Assembly (NCBI GenBank): GCA_027482185.1
Contig: JAIXWF010000013.1
Location: 744,001-808,000, forward strand
Reading direction: 5' to 3'
Length of the DNA stretch: 64,000 nt
Source of the DNA: Opitutaceae bacterium
GTDB lineage: Bacteria; Verrucomicrobiota; Verrucomicrobiia; Opitutales; Opitutaceae
The notes under the pieces are model-generated. The model searched no databases, was not told where the DNA came from, and saw nothing but the letters and a program-made list of their open reading frames with translations. Positions 52,181-61,230 of this stretch are shown piece after piece. Each line of letters begins with the position of its first letter. The stretch's first letter is position 1. The translations under genes were made by a program, and so were the position numbers.

Positions 52181-52812
52181 CCCAGCGCGTGTTCCTCGCC
52201 CTGTTGACCATCGGCGTTTTCGCCGCGGGTTATGCCGTCCGCACGCTGACGGAACAGGGCGCGGCCGTGCCGCCGCCCCCGGCGGTGCTGAACCGCGAAT
52301 ACGCCCCGGGCGCCGCGCCGCCGGCCACCGAGCGGGGCAAACGCGAGCTCGACCGCGCCAAGCTCGTCGCCGAGATCCAGAAATTGCGCCCGCAGATCGA
52401 CGCGTTCAGCACGCAAGTCGACGAGATCCAGGCCGAATTCGACCGCGAGTTCAACGCCCTCCTGAATCCCAAGCAGCTCGAGAAACGGCAGTCGTACATG
52501 AAGCGCCGCGCCGAACGCGAATCCAAGCGCCTCGCCGACCGCGATCCGCTGTCCGACGAGGAAATCCAGCGCGAACGCGAACGTCCCTTCGATATCTATT
52601 GGCTCGTGACCGTCACCCCGCTGCTCGACCGGCTGACCAAGGAATACGAGCTCGACGCCCCCCAGCAAAACGCCACCCGTGCCTTGCTGGCTTTGCGGCG
52701 CAACAAATTCATCGCCCTGTTCGACGCCACCCCGCACCCGAGCATCCGGCTCAGCCGCCTCGCGCCGTTGCTCGAACGCGTCGCCGGCACGGCTCCCAAG
52801 GCGGCCAAGTAA
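52177..52812 (+). CDS. Membrane-anchored coiled-coil protein, third gene of the sigma module
   Basis: The 211-residue protein has an N-terminal helix or signal anchor (VFLALLTIGVFAAGYAV), a Pro/Ala linker and a long charged helical region (LVAEIQKLRPQIDAFSTQVD and LEKRQSYMKRRAERESKRLA). The C-terminal part (YWLVTVTPLLDRLTKEYELD, FDATPHPSIRLSRL) is helical and faces the periplasm. The arrangement is reminiscent of small periplasmic stress sensors such as CpxP/Spy but the LTxxQ motif is not seen. ATG overlaps the preceding stop. It is likely to modulate the sigma/anti-sigma pair; this is inference. Confidence 0.7.
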   Translation: MTQRVFLALLTIGVFAAGYAVRTLTEQGAAVPPPPAVLNREYAPGAAPPATERGKRELDRAKLVAEIQKLRPQIDAFSTQVDEIQAEFDREFNALLNPKQLEKRQSYMKRRAERESKRLADRDPLSDEEIQRERERPFDIYWLVTVTPLLDRLTKEYELDAPQQNATRALLALRRNKFIALFDATPHPSIRLSRLAPLLERVAGTAPKAAK

Positions 52813-52858
52813 GGCCGGGGCTTGACCGCCGGGGGGCGGCACTGTGTCACTGTGGCGC

Positions 52859-54268
52859 ATGGTCCCCAGCGTCCTCATCGTCGACGATGAAAAACACACC
52901 CGCGAGGGTCTGCAGCAGGCGCTGGCCGAAAACTACGACGTAACCGTCGCCGCGAACGCCGAGGAAGCGTTCAACTTGCTCGACTCCCAGCCGTTCGACG
53001 TCGTTGTCACCGACCTCCGGATGCCCGGCAAGTCGGGTCTCAAGGTCATCGACAAAGCCCTCGCGCTGCCGCAACGCCCGGCCGTCCTGATGATGACCGC
53101 CTACGGCAACGTGGAGAGCGCCGTCGAGGCGATGAAGCGCGGCGCCGTCGATTTTCTGACCAAGCCCGTCAACATCGAGCGGCTCGAGGTCCTGATCCAG
53201 CGCGCCCTCAAGACCAAGACGCTCGAGGTCGAGGTCCAGCAGTTGCACGAGCGGCTGGACGAGAAGTTCCGCGTGGAGGGCATCATCGGCACGTCGCAGA
53301 AGCTGAAGGATGTCATCGACAAGATGCGCCTCGTCTCGCCTTCGCGGGCCACGATCCTCATCGAAGGCGAATCCGGCACGGGCAAGGAGCTGATTGCCCA
53401 GGCGATCCACCAGACCGGCACGCGCGCCCGCGCGCCGTTTGTCGCGGTGCACTGCGCGGCGCTGTCGGACAATTTGCTCGAGAGCGAACTGTTCGGCCAC
53501 GAGCGCGGCTCGTTCACCGGCGCGACGGAGCGGCGCATCGGGCGCTTCGAATCCGCCGACGGCGGCACGCTGTTCCTCGATGAGATCGGCGAGATCTCGT
53601 CGTCCACGCAGGTGAAACTGCTGCGTTTCCTCGAGACCAAGGCGATCGAGCGCGTCGGCGGCTCCAAGCCGATCGAACTCGACGTGCGCCTCGTGGCCGC
53701 GACCAACCGCAACCTCGAGGCCATGGTCCGCGAGGGCAAATTCCGCGAGGACCTCTTCTTCCGCCTCAACGTCGTGCGCCTCACGATGCCGCCGCTCCGC
53801 GAGCGGCCCGAGGACATCCCGCTCCTGCTCGCGCACTTCATCCGGCTCTTCTCCGAGGAAAACGGCGTCCCGCCGCTCACCGTCGAGGCCGGCGCGCTGC
53901 GAACTCTCCAGGCCTACGCGTGGCCCGGCAATATCCGCGAGCTGCGCAATTTCTGCGAAAACGCCGTCGTGCTGCGCCGCGGCGGCAGTTTCACCGAGTA
54001 CGACCTGGAGCCCAAGTTCCGCGGTCCGGTGCTCGCGCTGCCGGCCCCGGGAGCGGCGGCCGCCGGCGCGGCCGAAGCCCCGGCCCGCGCGGCCGTTTCG
54101 TCCGGACCGTCGCTGTCCGTGGCGGAAAACGAGAAACACCTCCTGCGCGAGGCCCTGCTCAAGGCGCGGGGCAACCGCACCCGGGCCGCGGAGCTGATGG
54201 GCGTCAGCCGGCGCACGCTCCATCGCAAGCTGGCGCAATGGCCGGAGCTCGACGTCACGGACAAATGA
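52859..54268 (+). CDS. NtrC-family sigma-54-dependent response regulator
   Basis: The protein has 469 residues from ATG 52859; a GTG at 52844 would add five residues. The receiver has Asp52 in [11 protein letters not shown]. The AAA+ domain has Walker A GESGTGKE with Lys176, the sigma-54 contact loop [17 protein letters not shown], Walker [11 protein letters not shown] and RAT-like [11 protein letters not shown] linker and the Fis-type HTH ([20 protein letters not shown]) end the protein. No cognate kinase is adjacent. The downstream genes make exopolysaccharide export proteins, and related regulators control such loci. Confidence 0.94.
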   Translation: MVPSVLIVDDEKHTREGLQQALAENYDVTVAANAEEAFNLLDSQPFDVVVTDLRMPGKSGLKVIDKALALPQRPAVLMMTAYGNVESAVEAMKRGAVDFLTKPVNIERLEVLIQRALKTKTLEVEVQQLHERLDEKFRVEGIIGTSQKLKDVIDKMRLVSPSRATILIEGESGTGKELIAQAIHQTGTRARAPFVAVHCAALSDNLLESELFGHERGSFTGATERRIGRFESADGGTLFLDEIGEISSSTQVKLLRFLETKAIERVGGSKPIELDVRLVAATNRNLEAMVREGKFREDLFFRLNVVRLTMPPLRERPEDIPLLLAHFIRLFSEENGVPPLTVEAGALRTLQAYAWPGNIRELRNFCENAVVLRRGGSFTEYDLEPKFRGPVLALPAPGAAAAGAAEAPARAAVSSGPSLSVAENEKHLLREALLKARGNRTRAAELMGVSRRTLHRKLAQWPELDVTDK

Positions 54269-54317
54269 CCGCCCGCCTGCCGTTTCCCGTTTCCGCCGCG
54301 CCGGCCGGCGCCGCCCG

Positions 54318-56105
54318 ATGAAGCGCCCGCGGACGGCGCAGGAGCTGATCCACTGGCTCGAGGTCGGCGCCGGCGCCCGCTGGATCGGGCTCGCGGCCGT
54401 GTTCGCCGGGACGCTCGCGTTGTCCCTGCTCGTCGCGTGGAAACAATTCCACGGGCCCGCCTCCGAAACCACGCTGCTCCAGGCCGACGTCGGCCGGCAA
54501 CTCGCGCGCGGCGCCGGGTTCACGACCCAGGTCAATTTTCCCCGCACCGCGGCCGTGCTGGCCGCGGACGGGCGGCGCTTCGACCCCGCCCGGCCGTATC
54601 CGGAACTTCACCACGCGCCGCTCTACCCGCTGGCGATCGCGGGCGCCCTGCGGCTGCTGCCCGAGGGGCCGCGCGCGGCGCTGTTCGCCTCGCCGCCCGT
54701 GCCGCCCGACGGGTTCGGCGCCGACTACCTCCTGCTCGGGCTCAACCTCGCTTTGCTCTGGCTGGCGGCCGGGCTGAGCTACCTGCTGGGCCGGCGCCTT
54801 TTCGAGCCCCGGGTCGGCTGGCTGGCCGCGCTCGGGCTGCTGGTTTCCGTGCCCGTCTGGCAGCAGACGGTCGCGGTCGACGGCACCCCCTTGCCGATGG
54901 TGCTGCTGCTGCTGGCGTTTCTGGCCTGGCACCGCATCGAGGTGCGCGCCGACGAAGGCGTTGCCCCCGGGGCGTTGTTCGGGCTCGGCGCCTGCTGCGG
55001 GCTGCTGTTTCTCACCGACTACGCGGCCGGCGCCCTCGGAGTCGTGGCGGCCGGTTACGGCTTCCTGCGCTTCGCGGACCGGCGGCGCTGGCTCGCGTTG
55101 GCCCTGGTCGCCGCCGGGTTCGTGCTGGTCGCCGGCCCTTGGATTGCGCGCAACCTGGCGCTGACCGGCCACCCCGTCGCCCTTGCCGCGGACAATCTTG
55201 CTTTGAAGGCCGGCGACGGCACCGCTGAGCCGGCGATCGTGCGCGCGACCCTCGCGGCCGAGGCGCCGCCGGTCGACCTGAAGAAACTCGGCAACAAGAC
55301 GCTCACCTACCTGCAGGACAACCTGAAGTCCCGCCTGTGGTCGGGCGGCGGCATGTGGCTGACCGCGTTCTTCGTCGCGGGCTGGCTGTACCCCTTTCGC
55401 GACCGGACGGCGAACCGCGTCCGTTGGCTGTTCACCGCCGCGCTGCCGGTGCTGCTGCTGGCGCAGGCGGTGTTCAACTCCGGCGAAGGCGAGCGGTTGG
55501 TGATCGTCTGGGCGACGCCGCTGCTGCTCGTGTTCGGCGCGGGCTTTTTCTTTGTGCTGCTCGGCAGCAATCCGCGGCTCTCGGCGTGGCCGCGGGCGGC
55601 GGCGGCGGGCCTGCTCCTGCTCCAGGCGCTGCCGCTGGTGCACGACGCCCTCGAACCGCGCCGGCTGCATTTCCACTACCCGCCGTATTTCCCCGGGCTC
55701 TTCCAGGGCATGAAGCAGGAAATCCAGCGCCGCGCCCCGGACGGCCGCTTCGGCATCATGGCCGACGTGCCCGCCGGCGTCGCGTGGTACGGGGACACCC
55801 GGGCGTGGGCCCAACCGCCCCGCCTGCGCGATTTCTACGCGATCTCGCTGGATCAGCCCGTGGGCGAACTGCTGCTCACGCCGCGCACGCTCGACCGGCC
55901 GTTTTTCTCCGAACTCAACGCCCGGCCGCTGCTGCCCGGTTCGCTGAGCGCGATTCCCAACCGCTTCGGGGAATGGGGCGAGATTTACGCCGGCCTGCTC
56001 ACCGGCAATTTCCCGCGCGAATTCCCGCTCCGCAATCCCCAGAAGCTCTCCGAAAACCTCTTCGTCCTCCTCAATCCGGCCCTGCCGCAACCGAGGGGAA
56101 AGTAA
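54318..56105 (+). CDS. Polytopic membrane protein, ArnT/GT39-like glycosyltransferase
   Basis: The 595-residue protein has about 11-12 helices beginning with WIGLAAVFAGTLALSLLVAW. The first loop (SETTLLQADVGRQLARG then FDPARPYPELHHAPLYPLA) has the Asp and His pattern of GT-C dolichyl-phosphate-mannose/ArnT-type transferases, which use polyisoprenyl-phosphate sugars. The C-terminal soluble part (about 470-595) is periplasmic. It is encoded 49 bases after the regulator and 56 before the outer-membrane barrel gene, consistent with extracytoplasmic glycan modification in the exopolysaccharide locus. Confidence 0.8.
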   Translation: MKRPRTAQELIHWLEVGAGARWIGLAAVFAGTLALSLLVAWKQFHGPASETTLLQADVGRQLARGAGFTTQVNFPRTAAVLAADGRRFDPARPYPELHHAPLYPLAIAGALRLLPEGPRAALFASPPVPPDGFGADYLLLGLNLALLWLAAGLSYLLGRRLFEPRVGWLAALGLLVSVPVWQQTVAVDGTPLPMVLLLLAFLAWHRIEVRADEGVAPGALFGLGACCGLLFLTDYAAGALGVVAAGYGFLRFADRRRWLALALVAAGFVLVAGPWIARNLALTGHPVALAADNLALKAGDGTAEPAIVRATLAAEAPPVDLKKLGNKTLTYLQDNLKSRLWSGGGMWLTAFFVAGWLYPFRDRTANRVRWLFTAALPVLLLAQAVFNSGEGERLVIVWATPLLLVFGAGFFFVLLGSNPRLSAWPRAAAAGLLLLQALPLVHDALEPRRLHFHYPPYFPGLFQGMKQEIQRRAPDGRFGIMADVPAGVAWYGDTRAWAQPPRLRDFYAISLDQPVGELLLTPRTLDRPFFSELNARPLLPGSLSAIPNRFGEWGEIYAGLLTGNFPREFPLRNPQKLSENLFVLLNPALPQPRGK

Positions 56106-56161
56106 TTGCTTCGGCCGTTTGTTTGCGCCTACGGTCCGCGCAGTTTTTTTTCCGGCTTCCG

Positions 56162-57337
56162 ATGACCATTTTCTCCCGCGCCCTTTTGCTTGTCGGCCTG
56201 ACTGCGGCTTTGCCGGCGTGGGCGGTTTATGCGCCCGTTCCCGACCGCGAGCAGGGCAAGATCAACGTCTCGGCGCGCGCCGGCATTTCCCACGACAGCA
56301 ACCTTTTCGGTGCGGCCTCCGGCGAGATCGGTTCGACGATCTTTACCTTCGCCCCGCAGGCCAGCTTCAACCTCTCGCTCACCGAGCAGACGTTTGCCTC
56401 GGCGTCGTACGGTCTCGTGTTGGACCGTTTCACGCATCGCCCGGGCGACAAACTGCTGGACAGCCACGACCTTACCGTCCGCTTGGCCCATGCGTTCACG
56501 CGGTCGACGACGGTCGATGTTTTCAATGCCCTCACGGTTGCGCGGAATCCCGAGTCGCTGCTCAACGGCGTGCCGTTGAACCCCGACCAGTCCTACCTGC
56601 GCAACCAGATCGACGGCCGCTTCACTTTCCCGCTCAACGCCAAGGTCTCCGCCACTCTCAAGGCGCGTTCGGTCTATTTCGATTACCGCAACGCCGCCCT
56701 CGGCCGTTCCCTCGACCGCATCGAAAATATCTACGGCGCTTCCGCCGAATTCGCGTATCTGCCGGAAACCAAGCTCGTCGGCGAATACCGCCGCCAGGAT
56801 GTCTTCTACCGCAAGCAGGGCGAAACGAAGAACAAGGTTTCCGACTACCTCATGGCCGGCGTCGATTACGAGGTGGCCCGCAAGCTCTCCGTCAGCGGCC
56901 GCGTCGGCGCCGAATGGCGCAGCCGCCGCGCCGAGGCCGGCACGACTTCCCCGTACGCCGAGGTTTCCGGCAAATACGACTACGCGCCGAAATCCTTCCT
57001 CGTCGCCGGCTACGCCTACACCCTCGAGGAAACGTCCGACCTCGCGCGTTTCACCGACACCAAGGTCAACCGCTTTTTCACGAACGTGCAGCACGCGGTC
57101 TCGGCCCTCGTCTTCGCTTCCGGCTCCTTCACGTACGAACCTTCGCAACTGCAGGGCCGCCGCGGCTTCGGCGACGTCGACGAAGAGACGTTCCGTTTCG
57201 GCGCCGCGCTCAGCTACCTTCCGAACAAGAACTGGACGGTTTCCGCCAGCTACGACGTGGACCGCACCGATTCCGACGACGCCGTGCGCGACCTGCGCCG
57301 CCAGCGTTGGGCCCTGAACGCGACGTACGCGTTCTGA
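56162..57337 (+). CDS. Outer-membrane beta-barrel protein of the exopolysaccharide locus
   Basis: The 391-residue protein begins with a signal peptide (SRALLLVGLTAALPAWAVY). It shows alternating amphipathic strands (INVSARAGISHDSNLF, FTFAPQASFNLSLTEQTFA, TVSASYDVDRTDSDD) and a terminal aromatic residue (ALNATYAF). It is similar to the BBP2-type barrels encoded next to Wzc/Wza genes. It may form or support the exit pore for the polysaccharide. The HDSNLF motif near residue 44 is typical. It lies 25 bases upstream of the Wzc-like gene. Confidence 0.85.
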   Translation: MTIFSRALLLVGLTAALPAWAVYAPVPDREQGKINVSARAGISHDSNLFGAASGEIGSTIFTFAPQASFNLSLTEQTFASASYGLVLDRFTHRPGDKLLDSHDLTVRLAHAFTRSTTVDVFNALTVARNPESLLNGVPLNPDQSYLRNQIDGRFTFPLNAKVSATLKARSVYFDYRNAALGRSLDRIENIYGASAEFAYLPETKLVGEYRRQDVFYRKQGETKNKVSDYLMAGVDYEVARKLSVSGRVGAEWRSRRAEAGTTSPYAEVSGKYDYAPKSFLVAGYAYTLEETSDLARFTDTKVNRFFTNVQHAVSALVFASGSFTYEPSQLQGRRGFGDVDEETFRFGAALSYLPNKNWTVSASYDVDRTDSDDAVRDLRRQRWALNATYAF

Positions 57338-57362
57338 ACCCGGCCCGCGCCCGTCTCCGGAA

Positions 57363-59534
57363 ATGGCTTTTTCCCCCGCCAGCAAGGAGCACGCGTCGCT
57401 CGCCGACTTCGTGCAGATTCTGCAGCAGCGCCGTGCCCTCATCGCGCTGATCCTCGCCTTGGTGGTCGTCACGGCCATGGCCGTGACCGCCTTTCTGCCC
57501 CGGTGGTACCTCGCGACCACCAAGGTGCGCGTCGAGAAACCGGAAGGGGAGGTGAAGCTGTTCCAGGCCCAGAGCAACAACAGCTACGACCCGTACTTCC
57601 TGCAGGATCAATTCAAGATCATGCAGTCGGAAAAGATCATCTACCCGGTGATCGAGCGCCTCGCTCTCGGGGCCAAACTCGCGCCGTCCATCGGCGCTAC
57701 CACGGTTCTGCCGCCGTCGATCGCCTACCGCTACCTCGTCGACAAGATGCTGCGGATCGAGTCGCAGCGCAGTTCCTCGCTGATCGAGATCAACGTCTTC
57801 GCCCAGGATCCGCAGCTTGCCGCCGACATCGCCAACGAGATCGCGCGCACCTATTCGCTCGACCGCGTCAACCTCGCGACCTCCGAGCAGCGCGAAGGCC
57901 TCGCGCACCTGCGGCAGGAACTGACGCTGCAGGAACAGAACGTCACCCGCCAGCGCGACGCCGTCGAGAAGCTGCGCAAGGACCTCAATATTTCCGGCGT
58001 CGACCTGAACGCGCGCTACTCCGACATGGAAATCGAGCGCCTGCGCCAGATGCAGAACACGCTCATCGCGCTCAGCGTCGACGCCATCGGCCGCAAGACC
58101 CGCTGGGAGCGCTTCAAGTCCATCCCGTCCGACGACCGCCTGAGCGTCGTCAACTCCGAGCTCATTCCCGACCAGAACATCCAGAACCTGCTCCAGGCCT
58201 ACCTCGTCGCGGACCAGAAAGTGACGCAGCTCAAGGCCCGCCTCGGCGAGGCGCACCCGGACCTCGTCTCGGCCGTCGAGGCCCGCGCGAAGATGAAGGA
58301 CCAACTCGACGGCCAGCTCCGCGGCTATGAGAGCTCCCTGGAAATTGCCTACAAGGAAGCGGAAGCCCGGGTGGCCGAGTTGAAGAGCCAGCTCGCCCAG
58401 GCCCGCGTCGACCAGATCCTTTCCGCCCGCGAACGCATGCGGCCCTTCGAGGAGGCGGCGCAGAAACTCGAGGACGAAACCCGCCTGCTCACGACGCTGA
58501 AGCTGACCCTGCGCCAGCGGGAAATCGATTTCCAGGTCCCGAAGAAGACGATCGAGATCCTCAACACCGCGGAGCCCGCGCGTTTCCCGAGCCGGCCGAG
58601 CTGGGTGCTCAACTTCACGTTCGCGGTGCTCTTCGGCGGCCTCCTCGCCGTCGGCGTCGCGGTGATGCTCGAGTACTTCGACACCAGTTTCCGCAACGTC
58701 GCCGACGTCGAGACCCGCCTGCGCCTGCCCGTGCTCGGCGTGATTCCGTTTTCCCGCGATCCCGCCGCGATGGACGACACTGATCCCGCGGAGCTCGAAC
58801 CCTTCCGGGTCCTGCACACGAACCTCAACCTCACGATGAAGCCGGGTGCGCCGCGCGCCCTGGTGATTTTCTCCGCCGGCCCCGGCGAGGGCAAATCGAC
58901 CACGCTGCATCGGCTGGCCAGATTGATGGGCGCGAGCGGCGAGCGCGTGGTCCTCATCGACTCCGACCTGCGCCGCCCGACCCAGCACCGTCTGGCCGGC
59001 CGGAGCAAGGAGCCCGGGCTCAGCGAGATTCTGGTCGGCAGCCGCACGGTCGATGACGTCGTCCAGCGCAACATCGCCCCCGGGCTCGATTTCATTCCCT
59101 GCGGCGGCGGCAGCGGTTTCACGCTCAGTTTGATCTACGGCAACCGCCTGCGCGAACTCATCGCCTTGCTGAAGGGGCGCTACGACCGCATCGTGTTCGA
59201 TTCGCCGCCGATCATCGGCGTCAGCGACGCCAGCGTGTTGGTGAGCGCGGTCGACGATGCCGTGCTGCTCATCCAGCACCGGCGCAATCCGCAGAGTATG
59301 GTCCTGCGCGCGCAGCAGATCGTGGAAGGCCTCAAGACGCCGTTGCTCGGCGTGGTGCTGAACCAGGTGCCGGCCAACGCCGGCGGCGACTACGGGTACT
59401 ACACGAACAACTACGCCTATTACAGCGACGGCACCGGCGGCCGCTCCCGCCGCTCCGCGAAGTCTGCGCCCGGCCCCGCTCCCGGTCCCGCCGGCGGCGA
59501 CCGGCTCGTGCTGGGCGAACCCGACCGCAAGTGA
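57363..59534 (+). CDS. Wzc-like polysaccharide co-polymerase and BY-kinase
   Basis: The protein has 723 residues. The Wzz domain lies between helices near 28-48 (LIALILALVVVTAMAVTAFL) and 415-440 (LNFTFAVLFGGLLAVGVAVM), with a large periplasmic coiled coil between. The cytoplasmic BY-kinase has Walker A SAGPGEGKSTT (Lys511), Walker A' VLIDSDLRRP and Walker B IVFDSPPI. A C-terminal tyrosine cluster (GDYGYYTNNYAYYSDG) should be autophosphorylated. It sets chain length and drives export of a Wzx/Wzy-type polysaccharide. Polymerase, flippase and Wza-like export genes are not in the window. Confidence 0.94.
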   Translation: MAFSPASKEHASLADFVQILQQRRALIALILALVVVTAMAVTAFLPRWYLATTKVRVEKPEGEVKLFQAQSNNSYDPYFLQDQFKIMQSEKIIYPVIERLALGAKLAPSIGATTVLPPSIAYRYLVDKMLRIESQRSSSLIEINVFAQDPQLAADIANEIARTYSLDRVNLATSEQREGLAHLRQELTLQEQNVTRQRDAVEKLRKDLNISGVDLNARYSDMEIERLRQMQNTLIALSVDAIGRKTRWERFKSIPSDDRLSVVNSELIPDQNIQNLLQAYLVADQKVTQLKARLGEAHPDLVSAVEARAKMKDQLDGQLRGYESSLEIAYKEAEARVAELKSQLAQARVDQILSARERMRPFEEAAQKLEDETRLLTTLKLTLRQREIDFQVPKKTIEILNTAEPARFPSRPSWVLNFTFAVLFGGLLAVGVAVMLEYFDTSFRNVADVETRLRLPVLGVIPFSRDPAAMDDTDPAELEPFRVLHTNLNLTMKPGAPRALVIFSAGPGEGKSTTLHRLARLMGASGERVVLIDSDLRRPTQHRLAGRSKEPGLSEILVGSRTVDDVVQRNIAPGLDFIPCGGGSGFTLSLIYGNRLRELIALLKGRYDRIVFDSPPIIGVSDASVLVSAVDDAVLLIQHRRNPQSMVLRAQQIVEGLKTPLLGVVLNQVPANAGGDYGYYTNNYAYYSDGTGGRSRRSAKSAPGPAPGPAGGDRLVLGEPDRK

Positions 59535-59634
59535 GCGGAGCGGTCCGCGGCGCACCGTATCCGTTATCCAGATTCGAAAAACGGGACGTGGCGGAGCGCG
59601 AAAACCCGCCGCCAAAAATCCTGCAAAATAGCTG

Positions 59635-59662
59635 TTGACGGATGCGGCGCCGGGCCTACTTC
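59635..59662 (+). promoter_or_regulatory. Likely sigma-70 promoter of tRNA-Gly
   Basis: TTGACG at 59635-59640 is followed after 16 bases by TACTTC at 59657-59662, which would start transcription 8-12 bases before the tRNA. The -35 is good and the -10 is weak. An A-rich stretch lies just upstream. Confidence 0.4.
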
Positions 59663-59676
59663 TTACCCCCTCGTTT

Positions 59677-59752
<76 letters not shown>

Positions 59753-59759
59753 TTTCGCT

Positions 59760-59791
59760 AAAGCGCCTCGGATTGTCCCGAGGCGCTTTTT
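59760..59791 (+). terminator. Intrinsic terminator of tRNA-Gly
   Basis: The stem AAAGCGCCTCG (59760-59770) / CGAGGCGCTTT (59779-59789) is perfect over 11 base pairs with an 8-base loop. The right arm and following bases form TTTTT. It lies 7 bases after the tRNA. Confidence 0.9.
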
Positions 59792-59969
59792 CGTGCCCCA
59801 AGGTTGCGCAGTCCAATGGGTTCTGCGGCCGCGAATCCTTCATGCCGCGAACGGCGATCGCCGGGGTTGCCGAAAAAGTCCGTCGCTGGGGCTCCGGTTT
59901 GCGCTCCGGTTCCGGGTGAGACGGCCGCCACGGCGGCGATGGCCCGCGCGGAGGTCCGCGCCCGCGCCT

Positions 59970-61034
59970 TCAACCCCGTGCGGCCGCGCCGCCGGCCGGC
60001 CGGGCCGCCGGCGACGTCGCGGGTGCGTCGCGCCTCGGTTCCGCTTCAACCCAGCGACCGGGGAACAGCAGCATGCGCGGCCAGGGCGGGGCGCCCGTTT
60101 CGTTTCCGTTGAGTTGGCTGACGACGAGGTCGACCGCGTTCGCCGCCACCATGTCGTAGGATTGGTCGACTCCTCCGATCTCCGGCGCGGTCGGCAGCCA
60201 GTGGAGATTGATCACGGGCAACGCCGCCGCCGCCGCGGGGGCCTGCGCGCGCAGTTTTTCGACGACGGCGTGGGCGCTCACCACCACGGCGTCGGGCCGG
60301 CTCGCCTTCAGGCGGCGCGCGACAACGCGCGGCTCGTCCGGCAGGCCGATCCAAAGCAACTCCGCCGCGTCCTTGCGGCTCGGATGAAACACCGCGAACG
60401 CCGCTTCCCACGCTCGGCGCGCCCGCTCGTTGACCGCCGCTTCCAGGATCGCCATCGGCCGCCGGCTCCCGGCCGCGGCCAGGCGTTCCAGGGCCATGCG
60501 CATCGCTAGATAGTGATGGTGCCCGGCGTGGTGGAGTTCCGGGTTCCATCGGGCGCTGCCGATCACCGCCGGCGCGAAACAGGACCACTCCAGATCGAGC
60601 GTCACATCCGTCTCGTGCATCACGGGCGAAAGGAGCAGGCCGGTAATCCCCCGCGACTTGATCACCTGCGACAAACGCCGGTCCGTCATGCCGCGCTCGG
60701 CCGTCCAGAACTGCTCCAGCCCGTAGCCCAACGCCTCGGCCCGCGCCTTCGCCCCGAGGAAGACGCGCCGGAGAAACGGATCCTTGGCCGACTCGGCCCG
60801 CGGCGTGTGCACCCACACGAACGCGATGCGCTCCCCGGCCGCCACCGGCCGCGAATTGCGGATATGCGACATCAACGCCGAGAAACGCGGGTTCGGCCGG
60901 TACCCCAGTTGCGCGGCGACCTTTTGGACCGCGGCCCTCGTCTCCGGCCGAATCCGCGGGTCGTCCCGCAGCGCATACGACACCGTGGCCAGGCTGCAGT
61001 CGGCGGCGCGGGCGATTTGTTGCAGCGTGATCAC
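59970..61034 (-). CDS. LacI-family transcriptional regulator
   Basis: The 354-residue regulator starts at GTG 61034, directly before the helix-turn-helix ITLQQIARAADCSLATVSYA. It is followed by the hinge QKVAAQLGYRPNPRF and a periplasmic-binding-fold effector domain: VWVHTPRAES, GITGLLLSPV, RPDAVVVSAHAVV and VAANAVDLVVSQL. The tail (RRDAPATSPAARPAGG) is low-complexity. It is divergent from a GH95-like gene. A LacI-type operator TTGAAGGGTTTCAA lies in the shared spacer, so sugar-controlled repression of the glycosidase genes is likely. Confidence 0.93.
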   Translation of the reverse strand: MITLQQIARAADCSLATVSYALRDDPRIRPETRAAVQKVAAQLGYRPNPRFSALMSHIRNSRPVAAGERIAFVWVHTPRAESAKDPFLRRVFLGAKARAEALGYGLEQFWTAERGMTDRRLSQVIKSRGITGLLLSPVMHETDVTLDLEWSCFAPAVIGSARWNPELHHAGHHHYLAMRMALERLAAAGSRRPMAILEAAVNERARRAWEAAFAVFHPSRKDAAELLWIGLPDEPRVVARRLKASRPDAVVVSAHAVVEKLRAQAPAAAAALPVINLHWLPTAPEIGGVDQSYDMVAANAVDLVVSQLNGNETGAPPWPRMLLFPGRWVEAEPRRDAPATSPAARPAGGAAARG

Positions 61035-61093
61035 GGCAAGGGGAGGGGGCGCCCTAGGCCATGCGCCGGCCGCAACGAAGGCAACCTTGCGAA

Positions 61094-61107
61094 TTGAAGG
61101 GTTTCAA
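61094..61107. promoter_or_regulatory. LacI-type operator TTGAA-N4-TTCAA
   Basis: TTGAAGGGTTTCAA has perfect 5-base arms and resembles operators of LacI-family proteins. It lies 60 bases upstream of the regulator start and 123 upstream of the GH95-like start. Confidence 0.5.
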
Positions 61108-61115
61108 GGGAACGG

Positions 61116-61128
61116 CGGTAGCCTACCG
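61116..61128. promoter_or_regulatory. Palindrome CGGTAG-C-CTACCG
   Basis: Perfect 6-base arms surround one central base, 8 bases beyond the LacI-type site. It may be a second half of the control region for the divergent genes or a small hairpin. Confidence 0.3.
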
Positions 61129-61230
61129 TTCGGCGCCACCCAAACGTTACCGGCGCCCCCAATCCCCGGGCTCGATTCCGCCCCGCTTGTCTGTCGCCTG
61201 CCACCCAGCCCCCAGGTGCCCCTTCCGCCG

